DNA from: Desulfobulbus oligotrophicus
Lineage (GTDB): Bacteria > Desulfobacterota > Desulfobulbia > Desulfobulbales > Desulfobulbaceae
Direction: 5' to 3'
Assembly (NCBI RefSeq): GCF_016446285.1
Contig: NZ_CP054140.1
Span: forward strand, 415,501-479,500
DNA: 64,000 nt
Shown here: in pieces, positions 48,642 to 58,342 of the stretch
Numbering within the stretch: position 1 is the first letter of the stretch
Layout of the letters: the number at the start of each line of letters is the position of its first letter
Translations under genes and position numbers: made by a program
Notes under the pieces: model-generated
The model's input: only the letters and a program-made list of their open reading frames with translations
Told to the model about the DNA's origin: nothing
The model's database searches: none

Positions 48642-51392
48642 TCAAACCGGGCACTCCAGATCGCAGAGTACCTCCAGGTTTTCCAGTTTATCGATGCAGT
48701 AGGTGGCATCCCGGCGCAGATCAAGAAGACTTGTTTCAATCTCGACCCCTGTGCCCTGCAGCGAGGCAAACATCCCACCCTTACCTGCCAGCAGAAAGCA
48801 CTGGTCCCGGCTGATGATCACAAAATCCCGACCATAGGCACGAAAGAGGAGTGAATCCGGAAAACGCTCCCGCAGCTCGGCTGTCAGCCGGAGCATGAGA
48901 AGATTTCCCTGCTCCCAGCCGTGCTGTCGGTTGTACTCGGCCATATTTTTAACGTATATACTCTGCAGACAGTGATAGTTGCGCAGGATATGGGCATTCT
49001 GCAGGACAATCTGCAGGTAGTCCTCGTTGTACAGGCCGGTTAACTTATCGCTGAAAAAGTACGAGAAGCGATGTTCCTCCATCTTGTTTTTGGGCAGCTG
49101 GCTGACATCATCGGCAAGTGTGATCCCGCGCAGGACATCCAGCCCGGCAACCACCACCTCCGGATCAAACTGTTTGCCGCTGAGTGCCTGCAGTTCGTCC
49201 AGGGCCTCGTCAATGGACTTCCGGGGCTTGTAGATACGGTTGGTGGTCATGGCGTCAAAACTGTCGGCAACACCAATAATGCGGGCCAGAAGCGGAATGT
49301 CGTGCCCCTGGAGCCGATCCGGGTATCCCATCCCGTCGAAGCGTTCGTGGTGATGCCGGATGATGGCGGCCAGATCCCGATACATGCTCACACCGGCCAG
49401 CATATCATGGCCGGCCGAGGCATGCAGTTTAATCAGCTCATACTCAAGCGGTGACAGCTGGCCCGGCTTGAGGAGCACCGCATCCGGAATGGCGATCTTA
49501 CCGATGTCGTGAAGCACGGCCGCCTGCTGCAGAAGATCGGCCTGATCTTCGGGCAACCCCATACGGTCGCCGAGCAGACGGCTGTAGCTCGCCACGCGCA
49601 CGGTGTGACCGGCGGTGTAGGTGTCACGCTGATCGATCATGTCGGCAAAGGAAAGGATGGTCTGTTCGTAGTTTTCCCGACGCTCCTGCTCCAGACTCTG
49701 CACCCGCTCACGCTGGCGAAAATCATTCACAACAAAGCCGATGTCGCAGGCCAACTCTTCAAGCATGGCGATCTCTTCCGGTTCAAAGCCCTGACGCCGC
49801 ATCGTGTACACACACAGAGCTCCCAGTGACGGCTGACCGTAACCGGCGCGCAGAGGCAGGCCGATCACCGCCCGAAAATCGCTGGTGCTGGTCCGATCGA
49901 TCCACGGGGTGACACTCACCTGCGGATCCCACTGCACCAGCGCCACAGTGGCGTTATCACGAAGACAACGGGCCGCGACCGATTCGGCGAACGGATCAGT
50001 GGGATCGGTGAAACTATATGGCGGGTTGCCGGGGAGACGGATGGTCGTATCAGCAGAGTACACCAATTCGACCACCTCACCCTTGCGCAGGCAGATCCAG
50101 GTAAAGCCGTAGTGGCTGTGGGCCCCCATCAGGCGGCAGGCCTCAACAAGCAGAACAGGCAGATCCGCTGCCGAGAGCAACAGTCCGTTGACGGCAGCGA
50201 CGGTCTTCATGATCTCACGAAAGTAGAGCTCCTGATCAAGCAGCGTATGGATACGCCGGGTCCGTTCAATCACGCGAGCTTCCAGGGTGGTGTTCAGTTC
50301 ATCGATCTCGCAGTTCTTCTCCACCAGCCGGCGATTGAGCAGAAAGATGGACAGGGCCGCCGAACCGATGACGCCCATGGCGGCAAAGAGGAGAGCAAGC
50401 TGTCGCCAGTACCGGCGCAGTACATCCATCAGGGTGAACTGGCCGAAGTCTGCATACGGCTCAATACGCAGATCCAGAAGACAGTCATGCACCGGCTGGT
50501 AGTTAAGCGGCGCAGTCCACCCCCCGCTGCCACTGGCCTGAGCCGCAGGATCGTCCGGGTCCATGGCGAGCAGCGCCGAGGTCACCCGGTTGACCAACTC
50601 GCCCGATGTGGTTCTCAGGGCGGCCATGGGCCATTCCGGATAGAGTGCAGTGCTCAGTTTAAAGGGAAACCCGGGCACCTCCTGTTCAGCAAGGATGCGG
50701 AAATTTTCAAGCCGGATCAGATCGGCGGCGGCCATGCGCTCCAGGGTGTCGGTGCGTACAGTGCCCGCGTCTGCCTGTCCGTTCTGTACAGCAAACACCA
50801 CGGCGTCGTGGGTATTGCCATATTCAAGTCCACTGAAAAAACGCAACGGATCGATCCCGCGCTGATACAGTTCTCGCCAGCAAACGATCCAGCCGCCAAA
50901 GGAACGGGGTTCGACAGCCATGAACCGTTGGCCGCGAAGATCGCTGATGCCGCGAAGATCGTCCCGGTCGGCCCGGCAGAAGATGACACCCCCGAAGGTG
51001 CTGGTTGACTCACCGTTCCGGTGACGGTTGACGAGAGTGGCGATGCGGCGAACACCGTGGATCTTTTCCAGCTCCACGTAAAAGGCCGGGTTGGTGAGCA
51101 CGAAGTCGATACGCCCCTCAAGGACACTGTCGTGAATCTGGGTGAAGTCAAGCGCAACAAGAAGAAACCGGTGGCCCGGCAGATGGCTGGTGAGGTAGTC
51201 GGCTGTGGGCTGCCATAGGGGCAGGTCTGTTGCTGTACCGCGCTTGGCGAGCAGTCCGATACGTACTTCAGTCACCTCTTCCGCCTGACCGGGAGCAACA
51301 GGGAAACCGAGAGACAGCACGGTTAAAAAAACGATGAGAACACGGATCAGCCGGGTTGTGACAGATGCAGGATGCCTGCCTTGCAGCAACAT
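48642..51392 (-). CDS. PhnD-like sensor, GAF, HD-GYP and degenerate GGDEF signalling protein
   Basis: A 916-residue membrane signalling protein when started at 51392 (the frame extends to 51623, but those 77 residues look non-coding). Order: signal/TM anchor (12-37), PhnD-like periplasmic binding domain (40-300: VRIGLLAKRGTATDLPLW, VLTNPAFYVELEK), TM (331-353), short coiled coil, GAF-like domain (400-560), HD-GYP domain with HDIGK (His628, Asp629) and HHERFDGMGYP (681-691), both canonical for c-di-GMP phosphodiesterase, then a GGDEF-like domain (about 765-890) whose signature reads YGRDF and so should not make c-di-GMP. It likely links an extracellular oxyanion or phosphonate-like ligand to c-di-GMP breakdown. 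Confidence 0.87.
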   Translation of the reverse strand: MLLQGRHPASVTTRLIRVLIVFLTVLSLGFPVAPGQAEEVTEVRIGLLAKRGTATDLPLWQPTADYLTSHLPGHRFLLVALDFTQIHDSVLEGRIDFVLTNPAFYVELEKIHGVRRIATLVNRHRNGESTSTFGGVIFCRADRDDLRGISDLRGQRFMAVEPRSFGGWIVCWRELYQRGIDPLRFFSGLEYGNTHDAVVFAVQNGQADAGTVRTDTLERMAAADLIRLENFRILAEQEVPGFPFKLSTALYPEWPMAALRTTSGELVNRVTSALLAMDPDDPAAQASGSGGWTAPLNYQPVHDCLLDLRIEPYADFGQFTLMDVLRRYWRQLALLFAAMGVIGSAALSIFLLNRRLVEKNCEIDELNTTLEARVIERTRRIHTLLDQELYFREIMKTVAAVNGLLLSAADLPVLLVEACRLMGAHSHYGFTWICLRKGEVVELVYSADTTIRLPGNPPYSFTDPTDPFAESVAARCLRDNATVALVQWDPQVSVTPWIDRTSTSDFRAVIGLPLRAGYGQPSLGALCVYTMRRQGFEPEEIAMLEELACDIGFVVNDFRQRERVQSLEQERRENYEQTILSFADMIDQRDTYTAGHTVRVASYSRLLGDRMGLPEDQADLLQQAAVLHDIGKIAIPDAVLLKPGQLSPLEYELIKLHASAGHDMLAGVSMYRDLAAIIRHHHERFDGMGYPDRLQGHDIPLLARIIGVADSFDAMTTNRIYKPRKSIDEALDELQALSGKQFDPEVVVAGLDVLRGITLADDVSQLPKNKMEEHRFSYFFSDKLTGLYNEDYLQIVLQNAHILRNYHCLQSIYVKNMAEYNRQHGWEQGNLLMLRLTAELRERFPDSLLFRAYGRDFVIISRDQCFLLAGKGGMFASLQGTGVEIETSLLDLRRDATYCIDKLENLEVLCDLECPV

Positions 51393-51834
51393 CCTGCCCG
51401 GTGAAGCCGAACCTGCCAGGGCGGCTGGAAAAAGGAGGAAAACAGTGCCACCCCCTGCTGATGCGATCCGTACACGGGCAGAGCACCAGGCACGTCTGAT
51501 TCGAGTCCAGAGACAGAAACGCCTGCGGGCTGTCACGACTGCAGCAGATCGTTGTCGGCTGATGTTTCCTGAAATCGTCTTAATACCCAGGAGAAGGCAA
51601 AAAAAGATGTAACGCGGTTCCATTAGACTGCTGGTTTATTCCGGGATCCTGCACACACACAGAGCAGTTCCGGTCAATGCATACGGCAACACGAGAGCAC
51701 AGCAGTGCTCATAACGAGCATGCTGCTGTCCAAGGCAAAGGGTACTAAAAACAACACTACCATATTCCACAGAAAAGATATCCCCCTCATTGTCCATGCA
51801 GGTGACTGATGCCCGCCGACAGTCGATCCAGGAC

Positions 51835-51865
51835 AAAAAACGCCGGATCATTCTTGACCCGGCGT
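51835..51865 (-). terminator. Rho-independent terminator of the EF-hand membrane protein gene
   Basis: Perfect 7 bp stem (51840-51846 with 51859-51865), 12 nt loop, followed on the minus strand by six T (complement of 51835-51840), 95 bp past the stop at 51960. The rest of the 336 bp gap (51624-51959, or 51393-51959 by the chosen start) shows no gene. Confidence 0.8.
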
Positions 51866-51959
51866 CTCAATGGTGCGGTTTCTTCCGGACCGACGCTGTA
51901 AAGGTATCAGCACCGGGATCGGGTCGGCAGACCGTGCAGTTGCATGTTTGCCGCGCCTG

Positions 51960-54233
51960 TCACTTGTCTGCCGGTGCCGTCTTCTTCTCTGCTGCAGGAG
52001 CGGATTCCGGGGCCTTTTTCGTCTCTGCCGGTGTCTCGGTCTTGCTGCCGGACGTCTGCAGTTTCCCCATGATCAACGGTTTAAGCTGGTGCCCCAGCTG
52101 TTGCACATACCCCTTGTTCCAGGCAAGACCAAGGGCGGCAAGCAGGACGGCCAGCACGACCCAGCGTTTCCACGGTGTCTTCTTTTCGGCAAAAGGATCG
52201 ATCAGGCTCCGCTCCGATCCCTTGGGCAGCTCGGCCATTTTAGTCAGGGTGGTTCCGAAAGGGATGTTGATTGCAGCCTTGGTATTCACGGCCCAACCGT
52301 TGCCGTCCAGGATCGGACCGAGTTGCCGCTGGCGCAGCTTGAGAAAGGCAATCAGCATCGACGGACCGGAAACAACCAGCATAAGGCCGCCAAGGGCCAG
52401 GGGCATCTCCCAGATCCGCAAGGCCATGAACCCACCGACAATCGTTGCGATTGCCGTACCAATGGCGCCAAGAGCCAGACCAATGGCAGCAAAGATACCG
52501 GCAAACTTACCCACATCAAAAGGAGCTGCCGGCTGTCCTCCGGCCGCCACCTTAGAACCGGCATCGGCAATACCGGCACCGGCGCTTCCCTCCACAGCCT
52601 CCACTTTGGCGGCGGCAAACTTTTCAAGCTGCTCGGCGATCATCCGTGCCACCCGTTTGTACGGTGCCCAGAATGCCTGGGAAACACTGATCGGGTGCTC
52701 GACGATCTTCACAATGGTCGCATCCCAGTCATTCCCCCTGGTATCATAAAACACTCCATTACGGCCAACCATCAGGTTGTTGGAATCGCCGGCGGTAAAG
52801 GCGGCGGCTATGAACATCTGTTCACCGCTGTTGCGGCGTCTGCACTCACAGTAGGCCAGATAGGTACGGCTGAGGTTTGCTACCGAGCTGTGCGCCTCGA
52901 CATTCTCCACCCGGACGCAAAGCTCACAGGCACGACCGTCGATGTACAGTGTCCCTGCCTGGAAAATCGCCTTGTATCCCTGCGCGTAAAAATCCCGAAA
53001 AGCAACAAAGTTGTTCAGCAGGCGGAACAGATCGCGGTTGTAATGAACCAAACGCACCACCTGGTCAATGGCGGCCACCTGATCTTCCAGCTGCAGATCT
53101 TTGTCGATCAGTGCTTCCAACTGCTGCCGGGCCGAACTCTGGACAATTGAGCGCACCCGGTCAACACCAAGCGGCTCGACCTCAACACCGGTCTTTTCAG
53201 CAAACCAGGTCTCATAGGCAGCAAACCGCTCCTTGATCTGGTGCCACTGGCTCTCGGTCAACTCCTCAACATCACCGAACAGTGGTCTCACAATGAGCTC
53301 AACAAACTGCCTGATCGTTGCAGACCAGGCCGGATTGATGCCCACACTCAGGGGCAGGGGACGTGCAGCCCGGATATGCGCCAGGGGAAACTGGCTCAGC
53401 TCGGCCGTGGTCCCTGCCAGATCGTGCCCCATGATCGTTTCATAGGCAGCGGCGGAAGGGTTCAGCGATTCTTCGGCACCAGGATCAAAGGCTGCCAGTC
53501 CGCAACGAACAAAGTAGTCCTGCACTTTACCCTTAAGGGCGAAATAGACAGTTGCAGCATCGGCGGTCTGCTCGTCAAAGGGTTGCAGGGCAGAGTCTGT
53601 TGCTGTCTGATTCCACCACTGCAGATACTCCTCAGCGGCGGTAAAGAACAGATCAACCCGTTCCTGAGAAATACCGGGAAGACCGCTGCGGTCTTCATCG
53701 CTGCCGACACAGGACATGATCTCTTCGATGAGCAGCTGCATTGCCTCATCCTCACCGGCATGGACCGGAATAATACCATCGCCGTTAAAGGCGGACTCAT
53801 GCAACAGGGCAGCGGTGTCGGCCACATCCTCCATCGTGACGACCTCAACATCCGGTTTACCGAGGTAACTCAGCAGCTGTTTCGCCGACGCCAGCAACTG
53901 CTGCCCTTCCGGATGACTGTTGTCAATGGCGCTCAACGGCAGCTCGCTGGACCCGGCCAGCAGGGGCCCCAGGTCGCGTAACATTGAACACGTCCAGTCT
54001 ACAGCTGCCAGGACCTCCTGAACACGCACCTGCCCATCGGCATCGCTATCCAGCAAGGTCAATGTACGCGTGTCAAATTCAAGACCACTGACCGGACAAC
54101 TCAGCGCAGCCCAAAGTTTTTGATCGAGATCATGCAGATGACGGACATCCGCCTCCCTTTCTAAACGCACCTGATCAAACCCGCCAAGACGGGAAAAACG
54201 CCAACGATGTGGTGTACCTCCGACCTGTTCCAT
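51960..54233 (-). CDS. Large membrane protein of unknown function with an EF-hand loop
   Basis: A 757-residue protein I do not recognise. Near the N-terminus (62-73) LDSDADGQVRVQEV is a textbook 12-residue EF-hand loop (Asp62, Asp64, Asp66, Gly67, Val69, Glu73); two weaker Asp-rich loops follow near 148-159 and 179-190. The middle 400 residues are soluble and mixed alpha. Residues about 585-660 hold two to three hydrophobic spans (FAGIFAAIGLALGAIGTAIATI, LGGLMLVVSGPSMLIAFL), then a final span near 690-707 and a Lys/Ala/Pro/Glu-rich tail. Shine-Dalgarno GAGGAG lies 8 nt before the ATG. Stands alone between two long non-coding stretches, with its own terminator. A calcium-responsive envelope protein is only a guess. 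Confidence 0.8.
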   Translation of the reverse strand: MEQVGGTPHRWRFSRLGGFDQVRLEREADVRHLHDLDQKLWAALSCPVSGLEFDTRTLTLLDSDADGQVRVQEVLAAVDWTCSMLRDLGPLLAGSSELPLSAIDNSHPEGQQLLASAKQLLSYLGKPDVEVVTMEDVADTAALLHESAFNGDGIIPVHAGEDEAMQLLIEEIMSCVGSDEDRSGLPGISQERVDLFFTAAEEYLQWWNQTATDSALQPFDEQTADAATVYFALKGKVQDYFVRCGLAAFDPGAEESLNPSAAAYETIMGHDLAGTTAELSQFPLAHIRAARPLPLSVGINPAWSATIRQFVELIVRPLFGDVEELTESQWHQIKERFAAYETWFAEKTGVEVEPLGVDRVRSIVQSSARQQLEALIDKDLQLEDQVAAIDQVVRLVHYNRDLFRLLNNFVAFRDFYAQGYKAIFQAGTLYIDGRACELCVRVENVEAHSSVANLSRTYLAYCECRRRNSGEQMFIAAAFTAGDSNNLMVGRNGVFYDTRGNDWDATIVKIVEHPISVSQAFWAPYKRVARMIAEQLEKFAAAKVEAVEGSAGAGIADAGSKVAAGGQPAAPFDVGKFAGIFAAIGLALGAIGTAIATIVGGFMALRIWEMPLALGGLMLVVSGPSMLIAFLKLRQRQLGPILDGNGWAVNTKAAINIPFGTTLTKMAELPKGSERSLIDPFAEKKTPWKRWVVLAVLLAALGLAWNKGYVQQLGHQLKPLIMGKLQTSGSKTETPAETKKAPESAPAAEKKTAPADK

Positions 54234-55460
54234 ACAGTACTCTCCTCAGGGAAATGGATATGAAGCAACTGACTTGGGAATTACTACTGGAAATAAACAA
54301 AAACTTCATCTCATTTCAGCGACTGAAAAAATCAGCAGCCCACCGGTCATCATCGGCTCTGCTCATCAGTACCGTCATGACATTCCCACCTTTCGTATCC
54401 TGGCAAGGATATCTTCTGTCCTGTTTTTCAAACACCTTGCACCTCTTTCCGTATCGATTGCTCTGTATATCCGGGCAGGTTTGTCAATCAGGTTGCATAA
54501 AAAGACAACTGATCACCTGTGCCCACGTGACGATGGTTGCTGCTGTCTGTTTCCGGCCTCTTCTTTTATTTATTCCACTGTTGTTCGTACGAATTTCAAT
54601 CAGACGCAGAGATGTTGCCGATCAAATCCGCCCCAAACGACATGCTTTTCATTTTATTCTTACATTTCAACACATTAATTAATTCTTTATGCAATCAAAA
54701 TCATCATCATGCAACTGATTTTCATGCATCATCGACTGGACGAACAGATGAAATATTGAAATTTCTTCTGTAGAACTGTTGACACCTGGAAACAATCTGT
54801 TATTTTCTTACGGATAAATCTATTTGAAGAGCAACTAAAATGGAAAAATGATGCCTTGTTTCATTCATGCTATCACGTCCAATATTCCATATTTAGACCT
54901 ACTTCATAGTGTTGACAAAGTTTATATGGCGGGGGCTTCCAACAATATTTACACATTGAATTACTATCTGCACACACACAACTGATGAGCTCAAAAGGTG
55001 CTTTGAATAAAGGGACTTATCCTGCTCCATGGTGATCGAACGCGGACAACATTCCCGGGATCCCACTGTACAAGGCCACACCCTGCACCGGCAACGCACA
55101 CCCTGCAGCAAACAGCCTGCAGACGAAGACCGGCAGGCCGGTTATACCGGTCACGCTCATCGCAACGTACAACTTCCCCAATCCTTAAGGCCGGTCAAAA
55201 CGGCCCCGTCACACCGGCAGCTCTCCGGTATCTTCTGATACCAGGGGTTGCCATCAGAAATATTCAGACTTGCCGCCGCATGGTTTGGCGGCTCAGGCGT
55301 TTTCGTCCTATCCGCTTCCGACGAAAATTATTTCGGCTCCCGGTCTGGCCGGGCCTTCCGCCTGAGGTGTCTCTGCCCGGGCAAGACATGATGCCCCCTG
55401 TTATTCAATCAACGGTCTGGCTGAACAGGGCAGGCCACCCAACGCAACCAAGGAGTTTAC
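54234..55460. other. 1.2 kb gap without a recognisable gene
   Basis: Frames in this stretch (for example one of 157 codons from 54209) have no recognisable motifs and are rich in Cys, Ser and stop-flanked hydrophobic runs, so I regard it as non-coding. Base composition is clearly richer in A and T between about 54640 and 55020 than in neighbouring genes. It holds two TTGACA boxes (54779-54784, with a weak TATTTT 16 bp on; and 54912-54917) and a 6 bp hairpin at 55272-55292. It must contain the promoter of the glycine betaine operon. Confidence 0.6.
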
Positions 55461-56657
55461 ATGGTAAAAATACGCGTACACAGTTTATATAAAATCTTCG
55501 GCCCTCATCCGAACAGGGCCATGAAAATGCTCGCCCAGGGGAAAAGCAAAGACGAGATCATGGCTGCCATCCGCCACGGCGTAGGGGTGAACAACGCCAC
55601 CTTTGATGTGCATGAAGGAGAAACAGTGGTGGTCATGGGTCTTTCAGGCAGCGGCAAGTCAACCCTTGTACGCTGTCTGAATCGTCTGATCAGGCCAACA
55701 GCGGGCTCCATCCTGGTTGACGGTCAGGACGTGTTCACAATGAACGACAGTGAGCTGCGGGAGTTGCGGCAGCGCAAAATGGGCATGGTCTTTCAGAACT
55801 TTGCCCTGTTCCCGCACCGCACAGTTCTGGAAAATGCTGCCCTTGGCCTGGAAATGCAGGGTGCTCCTGTGAAAGAACGGCTCCGCAAAGCCGATGAGGC
55901 CCTGGCTCTGGTCGGCCTGGAGGCCTGGGCCGCCTCCTATCCCAGTGAACTGTCCGGAGGCATGCAGCAGCGTGTAGGTCTGGCCCGGGCCCTCGCCCTG
56001 TCACCCGATATACTGCTCATGGACGAGGCCTTCAGTGCACTTGATCCACTTATCCGAAGGGATATGCAGGATGAACTCATCAACCTGCAGGACAAGATGC
56101 GCAAGACCATTGTTTTCATCTCCCATGACCTGGACGAGGCGTTGAAGTTGGGAGACCGCATTGTTCTGATGAAAGACGGGGCCATCGTCCAGGTGGATAC
56201 CCCCGAACAGATTCTGACCAGACCGGCCACAGACTATGTTGCCCGCTTTGTCCAGAATGTGGACATCACCAAGGTGCTGACCGCTGAATCGGTCATGAAA
56301 CGAAGCGAGGCCGTGGCCTACCTGCGGACCGACGGTCCGCGTACCGCCCTGCGCAAGATGCGCAAATACAACATTGCCCATCTGTTTGTAGTTGATCAGA
56401 ATCATGAACTGGTGGGCATTATCTCTGCTGATGCGGCGGCGGATTTAGCCGCCCAGGGCAAGGACCATCTGGCTGACGGTGTGGTCTGCACAGATATTAA
56501 AACCGTTAATCCCACAACCCCGGCTCAGGACCTGTTCAATATCATGGCTGACCTGCCCTATCCTCTGGCCGTGGCTGATGAAAATAACCGATTCAAGGGG
56601 GTTATTGTCCGGGGCACACTGGTGGCGGCCATTGCTGAACGGGGAGGTACGGCATGA
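55461..56657 (+). CDS. proV: Glycine betaine/proline ABC transporter ATPase
   Basis: A 398-residue ProV/OpuAA protein. It opens with the family-specific LYKIFGPHPNRAMKML block, then Walker A GLSGSGKSTLVRCLNRL, signature LSGGMQQRVGLARAL and Walker B ILLMDEAFSALDPLIR. Residues about 275-390 are a tandem CBS pair (SEAVAYLRTDGPRTALRKMRKYNIAHLFVV..), the ionic-strength or c-di-AMP sensing module of osmoregulated importers. AAGGAG precedes the ATG. Stop overlaps the permease start (ATGA at 56654-56657). Confidence 0.95.
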   Translation: MVKIRVHSLYKIFGPHPNRAMKMLAQGKSKDEIMAAIRHGVGVNNATFDVHEGETVVVMGLSGSGKSTLVRCLNRLIRPTAGSILVDGQDVFTMNDSELRELRQRKMGMVFQNFALFPHRTVLENAALGLEMQGAPVKERLRKADEALALVGLEAWAASYPSELSGGMQQRVGLARALALSPDILLMDEAFSALDPLIRRDMQDELINLQDKMRKTIVFISHDLDEALKLGDRIVLMKDGAIVQVDTPEQILTRPATDYVARFVQNVDITKVLTAESVMKRSEAVAYLRTDGPRTALRKMRKYNIAHLFVVDQNHELVGIISADAAADLAAQGKDHLADGVVCTDIKTVNPTTPAQDLFNIMADLPYPLAVADENNRFKGVIVRGTLVAAIAERGGTA

Positions 56658-57493
56658 ACATAGGCAAACTTCCCGTTGGAAAAATCATCGATGCCGGCAT
56701 CGACTTTCTTGTCGAGCACCTCTCCTTTCTCACCAAGGCCGGTGCCGACATCGTTGAAACCGTACTCAGTGCGCTGGAACGCGGTCTTCTTGCTGTTCCT
56801 GCTCCCGGGTTCATAGCGCTGACAGCCCTGGGTATCTGGCTGTTGACAAAAGACCGTAAACTCTGTCTGGGCAGTATCATGGGTCTGCTGCTGATCTGGA
56901 ACATGGGGCTGTGGTCGGCAACGATCAGCACCATTGCCCTGGTGGCGGTCTCAACGCTCTGTGCGCTGGCTGTCGGTATCCCGCTCGGCATTATGGCGGC
57001 TATCAGTTCAATCTTGAATAAGGTCGTGACACCGATACTCGACGTCATGCAGACCATGCCCGCCTTTGTGTATCTTATTCCGGCCATTCCATTTTTCGGG
57101 CTTGGCAAAACCGCGGCCATCTTCTCGACAGTGGTCTTTTCCATGCCCCCGGCCATTCGCTTTACCTATCTTGGTATCCGCCAGATTCCCACCGACCTTG
57201 TCGAGTGTTCCACCGCGTTTGGAGCAACACGCTGGCAACGTCTGATCAAACTGGACCTCCCCCTGGCCGCCCCCACCATCATGGCAGGCATCAACCAAAC
57301 CGTGATGCTTGCCCTCTCCATGGTGGTTATCGCCTCGATGATCGGTGCGAAAGGGCTTGGCGGCGAGGTGTGGAAGGCCATCCAACGCCTGCAGATGGGC
57401 CGCGGCTTTGAAGCAGGTATCGCCATTGTCATTGTGGCAATAATACTCGATCGGGTGCTGCAGAATCTGGGCACCCCAAAACAACAACAGTAA
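56654..57493 (+). CDS. proW: Glycine betaine/proline ABC transporter permease
   Basis: A 279-residue ProW-type permease with about six to seven spans, following an N-terminal amphipathic segment of about 60 residues. The cytoplasmic EAA loop reads VECSTAFGATRWQRLIKLDLPLAAPTIMAGI, the site that contacts the ATPase. TPILDVMQTMPAFVYLIPAIPFFGLG is diagnostic for the betaine/choline group. It forms the membrane channel with ProV and takes substrate from the two binding proteins encoded next. Confidence 0.95.
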   Translation: MNIGKLPVGKIIDAGIDFLVEHLSFLTKAGADIVETVLSALERGLLAVPAPGFIALTALGIWLLTKDRKLCLGSIMGLLLIWNMGLWSATISTIALVAVSTLCALAVGIPLGIMAAISSILNKVVTPILDVMQTMPAFVYLIPAIPFFGLGKTAAIFSTVVFSMPPAIRFTYLGIRQIPTDLVECSTAFGATRWQRLIKLDLPLAAPTIMAGINQTVMLALSMVVIASMIGAKGLGGEVWKAIQRLQMGRGFEAGIAIVIVAIILDRVLQNLGTPKQQQ

Positions 57494-57502
57494 GGAGGTT
57501 GT

Positions 57503-58342
57503 ATGAAAAAAATATTCCTTGTACTTGCAGGCCTGCTGCTGCTCATGGCGCAGCCGGTACTGGCTGCGAAAGGCAAAGTGCGCATGGCCTACGTCGAGTG
57601 GGACTGTGCGCTGGCCAGTACCATGGTGGCCAAGGCAGCACTGGAACAGATGGGCTATGAGGTGGAAACCCTGCCCGTTGCCGCAGCAGCCATGTGGCAG
57701 GCGCTGGGGACAGGCAACGTGGATGCAAGTGTTGCCGCCTGGCTCCCGAACACCCATGCCGACTACCTGGCCAGACTTCAGGATAAGGTCGAGCGGGTCT
57801 CTATTGTTACCGGCGGCGCCAAACTGGGCTGGGCGGTCCCCTCGTATGTGACCATCAGCTCCATTGAAGAACTCAACGCCCATGCAGACAGGTTCAACAA
57901 TGAAATTATCGGCATTGATCCTGGGGCAGGCCTGATGAGGCTGTCTGAACAGGCCATTGCAGACTATGGCCTGCAGCTGGAGCTGGTCGACGGCAGCGGC
58001 GCAACGATGACGGCAGCGCTGGCCAATGCCCTTAAAAACAAGCAATGGATCGTGGTTACCGGCTGGACACCGCACTGGATGTTCGGCAAGTGGGATCTCA
58101 AGTATCTGGACGATCCCAAAGGTGTTCTGGGTGGCGAGGAGCAGATTGAAACCGTTGTTCGCCAGGGTCTGAAAACAGACATGCCTGAAGTCTACACCTT
58201 CTTCTCCAACTTTGGCTGGGATTCTGCAGAGCAGCTGCAGATGGTCATGGCCTGGAACCAGGAGGGCGGCACCCCGGAAGAAAATGCCCACCGTTTTCTC
58301 AAAGAACACCCGGAGACGGTCAACAGATGGATGAGCAGGTAA
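57503..58342 (+). CDS. proX: Glycine betaine-binding protein, copy 1
   Basis: A 279-residue periplasmic binding protein of the OpuAC/ProX family with a signal peptide (MKKIFLVLAGLLLLMAQPVLA, cleaved before AKGKV). VEWDCALASTMVAKAALEQMGYEVE is the first ligand-site helix; Trp residues in EWD, AAMWQAL and TGWTPHW are candidates for the aromatic cage that holds the trimethylammonium group. It starts 9 bp after proW with a good AAGGAGG ribosome site. A near-twin gene follows at 58490. Confidence 0.93.
   Translation: MKKIFLVLAGLLLLMAQPVLAAKGKVRMAYVEWDCALASTMVAKAALEQMGYEVETLPVAAAAMWQALGTGNVDASVAAWLPNTHADYLARLQDKVERVSIVTGGAKLGWAVPSYVTISSIEELNAHADRFNNEIIGIDPGAGLMRLSEQAIADYGLQLELVDGSGATMTAALANALKNKQWIVVTGWTPHWMFGKWDLKYLDDPKGVLGGEEQIETVVRQGLKTDMPEVYTFFSNFGWDSAEQLQMVMAWNQEGGTPEENAHRFLKEHPETVNRWMSR

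Noticed and set aside
50112-51008. Plus-strand open frame of 298 codons opposite the PhnD-HD-GYP gene
   Set aside because: Antisense to the periplasmic sensor domain; no homology-like features.
51393-51623. Upstream extension of the PhnD-HD-GYP protein by 77 residues
   Set aside because: The extension is Arg/Cys/Trp-rich and places a second hydrophobic stretch before the true signal anchor; start at 51392 is more protein-like.
54209-54682. Plus-strand frame of 157 codons in the 1.2 kb gap
   Set aside because: It starts inside the upstream gene's 5' end on the other strand, has no good ribosome site, and reads as Cys/Ser/Leu-rich sequence without motifs.
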